A stretch of DNA of 64,000 bases from contig NZ_MU158690.1 of NCBI RefSeq assembly GCF_015209965.1, positions 1,350,317 to 1,414,316 of the forward strand, in the 5' to 3' direction. The notes beneath the pieces were generated by a model, which worked only from the letters and a program-made list of their open reading frames with translations, had not been told where the DNA came from and did not search any database. A program made the translations under genes and the position numbers. Source of the DNA: Sphingobacterium pedocola (GTDB taxonomy: Bacteria; Bacteroidota; Bacteroidia; Sphingobacteriales; Sphingobacteriaceae). Positions 1 to 10,904 of the stretch are shown here, in pieces (positions within the stretch are counted from its first letter, which is position 1; each line of letters begins with the position of its first letter).

Positions 1-1119
<1,119 letters not shown>

Positions 1120-1239
1120 TAGAGAACCGGTACTGGTGCTCGTTACGTTATTACATGGTTATTACCTAAAAAAAGATAAAGACACAGAAGAAAGTGCCCA
1201 CCCCGTTTAGGGACGGTCACCGAGAGAAGAAGATAAGCT

Positions 1240-1316
1240 AGTCCCGTAGCTCAGTTGGTTAGAGCACTACACTGATAATGTAGGGGTCAGCAGTTCAAAT
1301 CTGCTCGGGACTACCA
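1240..1316 (+). tRNA. tRNA-Ile (GAT)
   Basis: A full cloverleaf of 77 bases can be folded: acceptor AGTCCCG (1240-1246) pairs with CGGGACT (1306-1312), the anticodon stem is CTACA/TGTAG, and the anticodon GAT is at 1274-1276. The 3' CCA (1314-1316) is encoded. The position between 16S and 23S is standard for an Ile/Ala spacer pair. Confidence 0.97.
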
Positions 1317-1318
1317 AG

Positions 1319-1398
1319 GTAGTAATGAGTATTGAGAATTGAGAGGATTTTATGGCGACATATGGATACCCGATACTCACTACCGGTTACTCACTACT
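1319..1398 (+). repeat. imperfect spacer hairpin 1 (after tRNA-Ile)
   Basis: Left arm about 1319-1345 and right arm about 1368-1398 are AT-rich and built from TACT/AGTA-type units that pair imperfectly. The apex contains GATTTTATGGCGACATA (about 1346-1362). The same apex, with one base changed, recurs in the hairpin after tRNA-Ala. It could be an RNA processing signal for release of the tRNA; this role is inferred. Confidence 0.55.
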
Positions 1399-1403
1399 AA
1401 CAA

Positions 1404-1477
1404 GGGGAATTAGCTCAGCTGGCTAGAGCACCTGCCTTGCACGCAGGGGGTCATCGGTTCGACTCCGATATTCTCCA
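1404..1477 (+). tRNA. tRNA-Ala (TGC)
   Basis: The 74-base cloverleaf has acceptor GGGGAAT (1404-1410) pairing with ATTCTCC (1470-1476, one G-U pair), anticodon stem CCTGC/GCAGG and anticodon TGC at 1438-1440. The discriminator A (1477) is followed by CGT, so CCA is not encoded and must be added by the CCA-adding enzyme. The neighbouring tRNA-Ile does encode CCA. Confidence 0.97.
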
Positions 1478-1484
1478 CGTTTTT

Positions 1485-1568
1485 GGTATCAGGTATATGG
1501 TACTTAGTACTGAGATGATTTTATGGCAACATAAAGGTCTCATTACTTAATACGCAATACCCACTACT
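1485..1568 (+). repeat. imperfect spacer hairpin 2 (after tRNA-Ala)
   Basis: The arms 1485-1516 and 1537-1568 are both 32 bases and align without gaps as imperfect inverted repeats rich in GTA/TAC units. The apex contains GATTTTATGGCAACATA, nearly identical to that of hairpin 1. It lies between tRNA-Ala and the boxA-like site, so it can only act within the rRNA transcript or its DNA. Confidence 0.6.
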
Positions 1569-1576
1569 AAAAAAAG

Positions 1577-1589
1577 AGTTCTTTGACAT
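1577..1589 (+). promoter_or_regulatory. boxA-like antitermination site upstream of 23S
   Basis: AGTTCTTTGACAT resembles the boxA element (E. coli TGCTCTTTAACA) that recruits NusB/NusE to rRNA transcripts. It sits about 165 bases before 23S, where spacer boxA elements are normally found. Identification is by motif similarity only. Confidence 0.6.
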
Positions 1590-1623
1590 ATTGAAAGAAA
1601 GAAAACACAAGAGAGAACAACAG
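1582..1623 (+). other. pre-23S processing stem, 5' arm
   Basis: This segment pairs with 4651-4689 beyond the 3' end of 23S. About 40 positions align with few mismatches, including an uninterrupted block of GAAAGAAAGAAA opposite TTTCTTTCTTTC. Such stems closing the 23S precursor are RNase III substrates in bacteria; cleavage here is inferred. Confidence 0.8.
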
Positions 1624-1634
1624 TAGAGACAATA

Positions 1635-1703
1635 CTGTTCTGCGCCTGATGTTTATGACGGACCCTCGGTCAAGGCCGAACTGTCATTGACGTAGCAGAG
1701 CAG
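1635..1703 (+). other. structured leader between processing stem and 23S
   Basis: Nested complementary segments form a long hairpin: CTGTTCTGC (1635-1643) with GCAGAGCAG (1695-1703), ATGACGG (1655-1661) with CTGTCAT (1681-1687), and TCGG (1666-1669) with CCGA (1676-1679). It lies inside the pre-23S stem and is probably removed during maturation. Confidence 0.5.
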
Positions 1704-1751
1704 GTATATATATCAAAGCATCACCATGGTAGCAAAAGGGCCATGAGTGAG

Positions 1752-4637
<2,886 letters not shown>

Positions 4638-4650
4638 AGGCGGATAGTTG

Positions 4651-4689
4651 CTGTTGTTTTCTCGAATGTATTTCTTTCTTTCGATAGTC
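4651..4689 (+). other. pre-23S processing stem, 3' arm
   Basis: This is the complement of 1582-1623, starting CTGTTGTTTTCTC and containing TTTCTTTCTTTC. Together the arms bracket the whole 23S gene, as expected for an RNase III-processed precursor stem. Confidence 0.8.
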
Positions 4690-4704
4690 ATTAGATTAGA
4701 TATC

Positions 4705-4758
4705 GGTATTTAGATATTAGTGATTAGACCACGGTCTAAATACTCAGTACTTAATACT
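4705..4758 (+). repeat. imperfect spacer hairpin 3 (between 23S and 5S)
   Basis: The arms 4705-4730 and 4733-4758 are 26 bases each and align without gaps, sharing TTAGACC/GGTCTAA at the tip. The arms use the same TAnT/AGTA vocabulary as hairpins 1 and 2, but the conserved apex is missing. It precedes 5S and may mark 5S processing; that is inferred. Confidence 0.55.
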
Positions 4759-4776
4759 AACTACTAATAAAGATCT

Positions 4777-4887
4777 TCAGGTGCCTATATCGGCGGTGTC
4801 TACCTCTTCCCATTCCGAACAGAGAAGTCAAGCCCGCCAGAGCCGATGGTATTGCCGTAACAGGTGGGAGAGTAGGTCGGTGCCTTT
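4777..4887 (+). rRNA. rrf: 5S ribosomal RNA
   Basis: The conserved core CCATTCCGAACAGAGAAG is present, and helix I can be formed by AGGTGCC (4779-4785) with the 3' segment ending GGTGCCT (4879-4885). The length of about 110 bases suits Bacteroidota 5S. Exact ends are approximate. Confidence 0.95.
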
Positions 4888-4897
4888 TTTTATACAG

Positions 4898-4932
4898 AGC
4901 CCTTGCTGGAAACAGCAAGGGCTTTTTTTTTT
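4898..4932 (+). terminator. rRNA operon terminator
   Basis: AGCCCTTGCTG (4898-4908) and CAGCAAGGGCT (4913-4923) form a perfect 11-bp stem with a GAAA tetraloop, followed by about ten T. This is the clearest intrinsic terminator in the window and ends the rRNA transcript. Confidence 0.95.
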
Positions 4933-5037
4933 GCCCCTGTATTTATTAACCCGGAAGTCCCGGTGTACCGGGCACTAAAATCAGAATCTGTAAGCTATGA
5001 AGTTAAATAGCTATACGAACTTCCTTGTTATATTTGT

Positions 5038-5045
5038 TATCTTTG
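5038..5045 (+). promoter_or_regulatory. -7 element TATCTTTG of the radical SAM gene
   Basis: TATCTTTG fits the Bacteroidota -7 consensus TAnnTTTG and lies 8 bases before the ATG at 5054, so the transcript would be almost leaderless. No convincing -33 TTG is at the usual distance. It argues against the upstream ATG at 4997. Confidence 0.6.
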
Positions 5046-5053
5046 TATCTGCA

Positions 5054-6001
5054 ATGGCTACACAACTAGATAATGGTATTAAGCCGTATAATCATTACGG
5101 GGCATACTTGAAAGAAAAATATAATGGACAAAGGGTTTTTAAAGTTATCGTAGACGGTAATTTTACCTGTCCTAATCGTGATGGTAGTAAAGGGTACGGA
5201 GGATGTACTTATTGCAATGTAGATTCGTTCACACCTGATACAGCGCGTAAAGTTCCTTCCATAAGAGAACAGGTGGAAAATGGCATAGCCCGCGCTCGGA
5301 ATAGTTACGGCGCTGAGAAGTTTATTATTTATTTCCAACCTAATACAAATACGTACGCACCTGCGCATATGCTAAAAATGCTCTACGACGAAGCATTAAG
5401 TATAGATCCGGAAAATACATTAGGCCTATCCGTGGGGACACGTCCAGATTGCCTCGATTTTGAAAAGATCGCACTTTTGGAAAGTTATTCAGATCGGTAT
5501 GATGTAGATTTGGAGATGGGAATGGAGTCTATCTATAATGAGACACTAAATAAAATCAATAGGGGCTGTTCGCATGAGGAGTTTACAAATATCATGGGGC
5601 TGCTTCAAAATTCGCCATTGGAGATCTGTGTACACACGATCTTCGGTTTTCCTTGGGAAACGGAGGAAATGATGTTACGATATGCCGCTGAAATTAATAA
5701 GCATCCTCAAATTAAATTTGTAAAATTACATCATTTGCATATTGTGGAGGGCTCGATTATGGGAGCAAAATATAAGAAAGAACCCTTTAAATTGTTTTCG
5801 ATTGAGGAATACACAATATTCTTATCTAAATTCATACCGCTGTTAAGACCAGATATAGTGGTTCAACGTATCTTTGGAATTGCCGATAAGGAATTACTTA
5901 TTGCGCCTAATTGGGGGTTTCCGAAATCTAAAATTCAAACTTATATTGATAAAGGATTAGAGGCTAGGGGCGTTGTTCAAGGAAGTTTATTTAGCCCCTG
6001 A
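5054..6001 (+). CDS. radical SAM protein, YhcC/TIGR01212-like
   Basis: The product (315 aa) is a radical S-adenosylmethionine protein. The iron-sulfur cysteines are C39, C51 and C54 in the arrangement C-x11-C-x2-C within a CPNRDG...GGCTYCN context, which is typical of the Elp3-like YhcC family (TIGR01212). The substrate of this family is not established. An ATG at 4997 would add 19 mostly hydrophobic residues (LVIFVIFVSA), but a TAnnTTTG promoter element sits inside that extension, so I start at 5054 (MATQLDNG). It follows the rRNA operon terminator as a separate unit and is convergent with the MazG-like gene. Confidence 0.88.
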   Translation: MATQLDNGIKPYNHYGAYLKEKYNGQRVFKVIVDGNFTCPNRDGSKGYGGCTYCNVDSFTPDTARKVPSIREQVENGIARARNSYGAEKFIIYFQPNTNTYAPAHMLKMLYDEALSIDPENTLGLSVGTRPDCLDFEKIALLESYSDRYDVDLEMGMESIYNETLNKINRGCSHEEFTNIMGLLQNSPLEICVHTIFGFPWETEEMMLRYAAEINKHPQIKFVKLHHLHIVEGSIMGAKYKKEPFKLFSIEEYTIFLSKFIPLLRPDIVVQRIFGIADKELLIAPNWGFPKSKIQTYIDKGLEARGVVQGSLFSP

Positions 6002-6038
6002 CTGAGTGGTTCGAGAGACGGCATCTATTAATAACAAA

Positions 6039-6088
6039 AGCGTCTGTTTCTATATATTTGGCGGAGACAAAATATAGGAACAGACGCT
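6039..6088. terminator. shared hairpin between convergent genes
   Basis: AGCGTCTGTTTCTATAT (6039-6055) pairs with ATATAGGAACAGACGCT (6072-6088), 17 bp with a single G-U pair and a 16-base loop. It lies between the stop codons of two convergent genes. T-runs on either side are weak, so termination may be partial in both directions. Confidence 0.7.
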
Positions 6089-6091
6089 CTC

Positions 6092-6559
6092 TTATTTATT
6101 TACAATCGTAGCTAAGTCTGCTGGAGAATAATTGACAGATTTTAAGGTTTTATGATCTCCTTCTCTGAAAACTAAATATAGTCCGTCTACTTCCTTATAA
6201 TAGCTGTCTACACCTTTTGTTTTATAATGAGCTTGTGTAGCTTTTGCTTCATGCTCGTCTTTACAAGCCTTACTCATGTTAGATCGCTGAACCTCTTCAA
6301 ATAGTGCATTGAATTTATCTTTAAGGCCAAATTCCAGCACCGCCCCGGATAATACGTATTGAATATCACATAAGGCATCTGCGATTTCCACAAGGTCTTT
6401 AGCTTGAATTGCTTCTTCTAATTCTTTAAGTTCTTCTGCAATTAAGGCTACGCGTAGGTTACACCGTGCTTCTGAAGGGATTGTGGGTGTATCTAATATG
6501 GGATGCTGAAATGTCTTATGAAATTCGGCTACGGAGGTAAGTGTTTTTGGATCTGTCAT
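6092..6559 (-). CDS. MazG-like nucleotide pyrophosphohydrolase
   Basis: The protein (155 aa) has the all-alpha NTP pyrophosphohydrolase signature: E42-E43-x-x-E46 followed by E58-x-x-D61, the Mg2+-binding acidic set of the MazG/HisE superfamily. Such enzymes release pyrophosphate from NTPs or PRPP-derived nucleotides; the substrate cannot be told from sequence. The C-terminal third (about 100-155) is a small extra segment. A -7-like element CTAAAATA (6575-6582, reverse of TATTTTAG) lies upstream. HisE itself is unlikely because no his genes are near and the length is greater. Confidence 0.8.
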   Translation of the reverse strand: MTDPKTLTSVAEFHKTFQHPILDTPTIPSEARCNLRVALIAEELKELEEAIQAKDLVEIADALCDIQYVLSGAVLEFGLKDKFNALFEEVQRSNMSKACKDEHEAKATQAHYKTKGVDSYYKEVDGLYLVFREGDHKTLKSVNYSPADLATIVNK

Positions 6560-6685
6560 ATTGTTTAATTTTTGCTAAAATACGAAATATCCACGATTGC
6601 AAAACACAAACACGAATGAAAATAATCTGGATATCCAATATTACATTTAAAAGAAATATTATTTACATATGAAAAGTCATGACAA

Positions 6686-6713
6686 TAAAAAAGGTGCATT
6701 CTAAAATGCACCT
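6686..6713 (-). terminator. terminator of the pseudouridine synthase gene
   Basis: Read on the - strand, AGGTGCATT and AATGCACCT form a 9-bp stem with a 4-base loop, followed by TTTTTTATTG. It lies 9 bases after the stop codon at 6722. Confidence 0.88.
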
Positions 6714-6721
6714 CTGTTCGA

Positions 6722-8068
6722 TTATTTGATCAAGTGTTTTAATTGAATTAATTCTCTCTCTTCCAGATATCTCCATCGTCCACGAGGAAGATCTTTCTTC
6801 GTTAAGTTCGCATACACTACTCTATCCAGTTTTATAACTTCATAGCCCAGTGATTCGAAAATGCGTCTTACGATACGATTTTTTCCAGAATGAATTTGGA
6901 TACCGACTTCACGTTTGCTTGCTCCTTGTACATAGCTGATATCGTCAGGTTTGATAATACCATCTTCCAATTCTATGCCAAATTCAATCTTATTGAAATC
7001 TCCTTGGGTTAGGTTTTTGTCTAACTCAATGTTGTAGATCTTACTAATATTATTGCGTGGGTGCGAAAGTTTTTCTGCAAGACTACCATCATTCGTTAAA
7101 AGCAATAAGCCAGTAGTGTTTCGGTCAAGACGACCGACAGGATAGATTCGCTCCTTAGTTGCTTTGGAAACCAACTGCATTACCGTCTTACGTTCTTGCG
7201 GATCATCTGTGGTCGTGATATAGTCTTTTGGTTTATTAAGTAGTACATAGACCATTTTTTCACGCTTAAGACGCTCATTGTTGTAACGTACTTCGTCTTT
7301 TGCAGGATCTACTTTTGTTCCCAATTCTGTAACGACTTCGCCATTTACAGAGATGACTCCTGCTTCAATTAGTTCATCGGCTTTACGACGTGAACAAATT
7401 CCTGAATTTGAGATGTATCTATTTAGACGAATTGTGCCATCGTCCTCATTTGTACGTGATGCTGGCCTTTTCGCAGGAGAGAATTTTCGTTTCCCTGGGA
7501 TTTTATATCTGTCTTCTTTATCTTCTGAATTTTCGAAGCCTTTTGATTCTTCTTTAGCGTCAATTCTCTTTTCATAAGGGCGTTCAGAGAATTTTCTGCC
7601 AGAAGGGGATGTCCTTCCTTCATTTCTTGAAGAAGGTCCAAAGCTTCTTGGTCTTCCCCCTTTATCATCGAATTTCTTTTCGAAAGACTTACCGGGTGCT
7701 TTACCTCCCCTCGGTCTATCTTCTCTATCGTCAGATTTCTTTTCAAAAGGTCTTCCCGTTCCTTTTCTAGGAGAGAATCTTTTGTCATCTGTTTTTGAAA
7801 ACGATTTGAAATTACCCGGTTTATCTTCTTTGTGCTCAAATCCTTTCTCCCCTTTATCTTCAAATTTCTTTGTGAAAGGTTTTCCAGATCTTTTAGTGTG
7901 AGAGAAAGCGCTTTTATCATCGCTTCCGGAAGAAAATTTAGTGTACGAATCACCTTTGGTGTTGGTACTTCTTTTGCCTTGACTACCCTTTGATTTGAAA
8001 CTTTCTGAGTTGTTTCTTTGTTTTTTGGAGTTGTCATCGCGACTGTTCCTTTGATTTTTGAAAGGCAT
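6722..8068 (-). CDS. rluB: RluB/RsuA-family rRNA pseudouridine synthase with long basic N-terminal region
   Basis: The C-terminal half is a standard RsuA/RluB enzyme: an S4 RNA-binding domain (about residues 212-270, starting RLNRYISNSG), then the synthase domain with the catalytic motif GRLD (D315). It isomerises a uridine in rRNA, probably 23S helix 89 if truly RluB. The first 205 or so residues are low-complexity, very rich in K, R, S, G, D and E, with degenerate repeats of the type KPFxKKFxDK and RPFEKKSDD; such basic tails occur on this protein in Bacteroidota and may bind RNA. The ORF can be read from TTG 8092, but that TTG is part of the promoter element TAACTTTG, so ATG 8068 (MPFKNQRN) is chosen. 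Confidence 0.88.
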   Translation of the reverse strand: MPFKNQRNSRDDNSKKQRNNSESFKSKGSQGKRSTNTKGDSYTKFSSGSDDKSAFSHTKRSGKPFTKKFEDKGEKGFEHKEDKPGNFKSFSKTDDKRFSPRKGTGRPFEKKSDDREDRPRGGKAPGKSFEKKFDDKGGRPRSFGPSSRNEGRTSPSGRKFSERPYEKRIDAKEESKGFENSEDKEDRYKIPGKRKFSPAKRPASRTNEDDGTIRLNRYISNSGICSRRKADELIEAGVISVNGEVVTELGTKVDPAKDEVRYNNERLKREKMVYVLLNKPKDYITTTDDPQERKTVMQLVSKATKERIYPVGRLDRNTTGLLLLTNDGSLAEKLSHPRNNISKIYNIELDKNLTQGDFNKIEFGIELEDGIIKPDDISYVQGASKREVGIQIHSGKNRIVRRIFESLGYEVIKLDRVVYANLTKKDLPRGRWRYLEERELIQLKHLIK

Positions 8069-8089
8069 ATTTTTAATAAAATTGAACTG

Positions 8090-8097
8090 CAAAGTTA
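8090..8097 (-). promoter_or_regulatory. -7 element TAACTTTG of rluB
   Basis: On the - strand this reads TAACTTTG, a perfect TAnnTTTG match, 21 bases before ATG 8068. It overlaps the false TTG start at 8092. Confidence 0.65.
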
Positions 8098-8152
8098 CTC
8101 AAATTATTGATAAAATTTTTAATTTTTTTTTGTTGGAATCATGACTTCCGTG

Positions 8153-8170
8153 ACGCAGTTAAAGGAGTTT
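8153..8170 (+). repeat. short intergenic repeat, copy 1
   Basis: ACGCAGTTAAAGGAGTTT matches 9247-9264 (ACGCAGTTAGAGGGGTTT) at 16 of 18 positions, and both are preceded at a short distance by ACTTCCG. It lies in the divergent gap between rluB and the transglycosylase gene. Its function is unknown. Confidence 0.5.
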
Positions 8171-8205
8171 TCTGACGCGCTAAAGATAGGCGAACTTATA
8201 AGTGT

Positions 8206-8236
8206 TTGTTTTTTAACTAAATAGTGTGTACATTTG
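8206..8236 (+). promoter_or_regulatory. Bacteroidota promoter of the lytic transglycosylase gene
   Basis: TTG (8206-8208), a 20-base spacer and TACATTTG (8229-8236) match the primary sigma factor consensus TTG-N19-21-TAnnTTTG exactly. The leader to the ATG at 8307 would be about 65 bases. Confidence 0.8.
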
Positions 8237-8306
8237 CCAGTTCAAATTTGTACCAAGCTATTCCTTGATCGATTTTATCGTGGATAGGATGGCAGTAAGG
8301 GAGTGA

Positions 8307-9083
8307 ATGATTAGAAAGAAAGTATTATGTAGTAGTGTGATTTTGTCGGCAATGTTATTGTCGAAATTATACTCAAACCCACAGACGGAATCTATAGAAG
8401 ATCCATACAAGCAAAAATTAATTGCTTATGCGGTGAGCAAAGTCAAAGAAAGGGATAGCTCACCGGAAAAACAATTAGAGGCTTACTATAAAACCATAAC
8501 ATTCGCAGATGAATGCCCCCCAATGGAAAATAGCTTTGTTAAACACAAACTCAGTAGATACCTCTCAAATTTCTCCTTCAAAAAGCAACAATCTTATTAT
8601 TTGCATGAAAAGGCGGCTAAACATTTACCAAGTATCTCGAAGATCTTAAGATCACACGGTATTCCAGAGGATTTTAAGTATATTCCTCTGGTAGAAAGTG
8701 GTTTGGATGCGGGTGTCAGGTCTCATAAAGGTGCGGGTGGTTATTGGCAATTCATGCCTCAGACAGCGAGGTTGTTTGGATTGAAGGTAAATTCAAAAGT
8801 AGATGAACGATTGAACCTAGTGAAATCTACTCATGCTGCGGCCCGTTACCTAAAATATCTTTACAGTGAATTTGGTGATTGGACCTTGGTGGCAGCTGCT
8901 TATAATGTTGGAGGAGGAAGTTTAAAGTCTTCATTGCGTCGTCAGGGAGTTGATAACTACTATGAATTACGTCTTAACTCGGAAACAGCAACATATGTAT
9001 ATAAATTAATTTCTGTTAAAGAGATTATTGAGAATCCAGAAAAATACGGTTACAACGAGAGTCTTCGTATTTCAAAAGGATAA
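8307..9083 (+). CDS. lytic transglycosylase (SLT domain)
   Basis: The 258-aa protein begins with a basic and hydrophobic signal segment (residues 1-23) and carries a Slt-type muramidase fold. The catalytic glutamate is E130 in PLVESGLD, followed by the family blocks GAGGYWQFMPQTAR and AAYNVGGG. It cleaves the glycan strands of peptidoglycan in the periplasm with formation of anhydromuramic acid. No LysM repeats are present, so it is shorter than MltD. A purine-rich AAGGGAG precedes the ATG, unusual for these genomes. It is a single-gene unit with its own promoter and terminator. Confidence 0.88.
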   Translation: MIRKKVLCSSVILSAMLLSKLYSNPQTESIEDPYKQKLIAYAVSKVKERDSSPEKQLEAYYKTITFADECPPMENSFVKHKLSRYLSNFSFKKQQSYYLHEKAAKHLPSISKILRSHGIPEDFKYIPLVESGLDAGVRSHKGAGGYWQFMPQTARLFGLKVNSKVDERLNLVKSTHAAARYLKYLYSEFGDWTLVAAAYNVGGGSLKSSLRRQGVDNYYELRLNSETATYVYKLISVKEIIENPEKYGYNESLRISKG

Positions 9084-9104
9084 ATTTAAAATAATTGAAT
9101 TCCA

Positions 9105-9137
9105 AAAAAGGCTTAGATATGTTTCTAAGCCCTTTTT
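9105..9137. terminator. terminator after the transglycosylase gene
   Basis: GGCTTAGA (9110-9117) and TCTAAGCC (9124-9131) form an 8-bp stem extended by A-run/T-run pairing, with CTTTTTAT following. It is symmetrical enough to work on both strands. Confidence 0.8.
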
Positions 9138-9402
9138 ATGACCAATCTAGAACTGCTAAAACTGTAATGATGGTGATGTTTTAAAGGATATCTATCGTTA
9201 TGTTATGCAATTTCTCATCTTTTACTTCCGAAGTAAAAGATGAACAACGCAGTTAGAGGGGTTTAATTATGACAACAAGATTGTCCGTTATTTCGGAATC
9301 GTAACACTTGTCTGGGATTTTATTGATATAGGGCAGATTTAAAGGATATACCCTGTCTTGGCCCGCAATCCAAATACAGAAGGCGGCATTAATTTCATGT
9401 AA
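9138..9402. other. intergenic region with palindrome and repeat copy 2
   Basis: No convincing gene is present. It holds a perfect palindrome, CATCTTTTACTT (9216-9227) with AAGTAAAAGATG (9231-9242), loop CCG. This is directly followed by the second copy of the short repeat ACGCAGTTAGAGGGGTTT (9247-9264). The two flanking genes are convergent, so this is not a promoter region for either. Confidence 0.5.
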
Positions 9403-10758
9403 TTACATTAGTTTTCGCTTAATGATATACTTGTATCTTAGGTATAATAGTAAAGATGAAGTCAGCAACCCTAATGTCAATCCGTACCACACTCCTTGTA
9501 TACCCCAGCCTAGATTAAGTCCCATAAAGTATCCTGCTGGTAACCCTATAATCCAATAAGCGATAAACGTAAACAATGTGGGAATATTTACATCTCCCAT
9601 GCCTCGTAAAATCCCTAATCCCACTACCTGTGTTCCGTCAAATAGCTGAAATAGTCCCGCAATAATTAATAACTGAGCTGAAAGCTGGATTACGGCTACG
9701 TCGGTAGTGATTAGATGGGGTAAATATTGGTTAAACACAGCGAATAATATTGCCGTAAAAACCATGAAGATCAAAACTAGGTGATATGATACATGGGCAA
9801 ATTTTTGTAGCCTATAGTACTTGTTGTTTCCAAAGCTGTTGCCTGTTTTAATTGTCGCTGCAGCGGCGATGCCGCTGGCCATCATATAAGTCATTGCGGC
9901 TAACGTGATCGCTACCTGATGAGAAGCTTGTTCTAATGCGCCAATCTGACCTGCAATTACAGAGGCTGCCGCGAAAGCACCGATTTCGAATACATATTGC
10001 ATGGCAACGGGGGTTCCAATGCGCAATATGTTTTTAATTCTTTGCCATTGTATAAAGAGCAGGTTAAATTTTATCAGGTATGATTTAAAAGGTTTTGCAC
10101 GCAACACATACGTCATCATGACTATCATCATCAATATGCGATCAATTAAGGTTGCTAATCCTACACCCCGAATTCCCATAGGTTCGAAACCAAACATTCC
10201 TTTTACTAATACAATTGCAATTACCACATTTAACACATTTCCCCAAATGGTAATATTCATCGCTTGTTTCGTAAACCCTAATCCCTCTGCGAATTGTTTG
10301 AATGTATTGAACACCATTAATGGCCAAATGGACAAACTCAATAAAAACAAATACGGTTTGGCTTCTTTTACGACCTGTGGATCCTGGTCCGCATAGTCCA
10401 TTGCTACCATAGAACCAAAGTATACGAAGCAGAATAAAATTATACCTGTAAAAAAGTTTATCCAAAAGCTGTTGGAAAGTAATTTAGCACATTCTTCTTT
10501 ATTTGTTTTGCCATTTTCCTGTGCTATTAACGGAGTTAATCCGTATGCAATACCCAACCCGATTACAAGTACAACCATAAAAAAGGAATGGGACAGAGAG
10601 ACTGCTGCTAAAGGAATGCGACCAGCAAAGTGTCCTACTATCATCGTATCCGCAGTTTGAACTAAGGTGTGCCCCAGTTGTGATATGACCACGGGGCCCG
10701 CTAAAGCCATAGTACTTAGATAATAATTTTTATTTGCCTTAAGACTTGATAACATCAT
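9403..10758 (-). CDS. MATE-family multidrug/Na+ (or H+) antiporter
   Basis: The protein (451 aa from ATG 10758) has the length and about twelve hydrophobic segments of a MATE exporter, with two repeated MatE halves. The N-terminal half has the family-type segment VISQLGHTLVQTADTMIVGH. It would export cationic drugs or metabolites across the inner membrane in exchange for Na+ or H+; NorM-type membership is likely, the substrate unknown. The frame is open from a TTG at 10776, but that TTG is the end of the promoter element TAGCTTTG, so ATG 10758 (or the adjacent ATG 10755) is the start. Confidence 0.9.
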   Translation of the reverse strand: MMLSSLKANKNYYLSTMALAGPVVISQLGHTLVQTADTMIVGHFAGRIPLAAVSLSHSFFMVVLVIGLGIAYGLTPLIAQENGKTNKEECAKLLSNSFWINFFTGIILFCFVYFGSMVAMDYADQDPQVVKEAKPYLFLLSLSIWPLMVFNTFKQFAEGLGFTKQAMNITIWGNVLNVVIAIVLVKGMFGFEPMGIRGVGLATLIDRILMMIVMMTYVLRAKPFKSYLIKFNLLFIQWQRIKNILRIGTPVAMQYVFEIGAFAAASVIAGQIGALEQASHQVAITLAAMTYMMASGIAAAATIKTGNSFGNNKYYRLQKFAHVSYHLVLIFMVFTAILFAVFNQYLPHLITTDVAVIQLSAQLLIIAGLFQLFDGTQVVGLGILRGMGDVNIPTLFTFIAYWIIGLPAGYFMGLNLGWGIQGVWYGLTLGLLTSSLLLYLRYKYIIKRKLM

Positions 10759-10773
10759 CTGTAAATTAGCCTG

Positions 10774-10781
10774 CAAAGCTA
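10774..10781 (-). promoter_or_regulatory. -7 element TAGCTTTG of the MATE gene
   Basis: On the - strand this is a perfect TAnnTTTG match 15 bases before ATG 10758. Confidence 0.65.
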
Positions 10782-10850
10782 CGAAAGATATATCTGCAAA
10801 TTAGGATACCTATTAATAAGTTTTTATGTCTAAATATTTACAGTAAATTA

Positions 10851-10881
10851 TTGGGTAAAATAAATAATACGCTTACCTTAG
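10851..10881 (+). promoter_or_regulatory. promoter of tatA
   Basis: TTG (10851-10853), 20 bases, then TACCTTAG (10874-10881), one mismatch to TAnnTTTG. The ATG follows at 10905. Confidence 0.6.
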
Positions 10882-10904
10882 CCTTATTAAATTGTAATTA
10901 AAGT

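Noticed and set aside
1319..1568. Repeat units in the spacer considered as a CRISPR array or mobile-element ends.
   Set aside because: The units are imperfect, hairpin-forming, with no regular spacers, no cas genes and no transposase.
4959..4972. CCCGG-TGTA-CCGGG mini hairpin after the rRNA terminator.
   Set aside because: It is only five base pairs long with no T-run; it could be chance, and no function can be assigned.
4997..5053. Hydrophobic N-terminal extension (signal-like) of the radical SAM protein.
   Set aside because: It contains a TAnnTTTG promoter element, and a signal or membrane segment does not fit a cytoplasmic radical SAM protein.
7423..8037. 204-codon frame on the same strand as rluB in another phase.
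   Set aside because: It is a by-product of the repetitive, biased codons of the basic tail of rluB, and the rluB frame continues into a known enzyme.
9269..9304. 11-codon frame MTTRLSVISES after the intergenic repeat.
   Set aside because: It is too short to support without conservation data.
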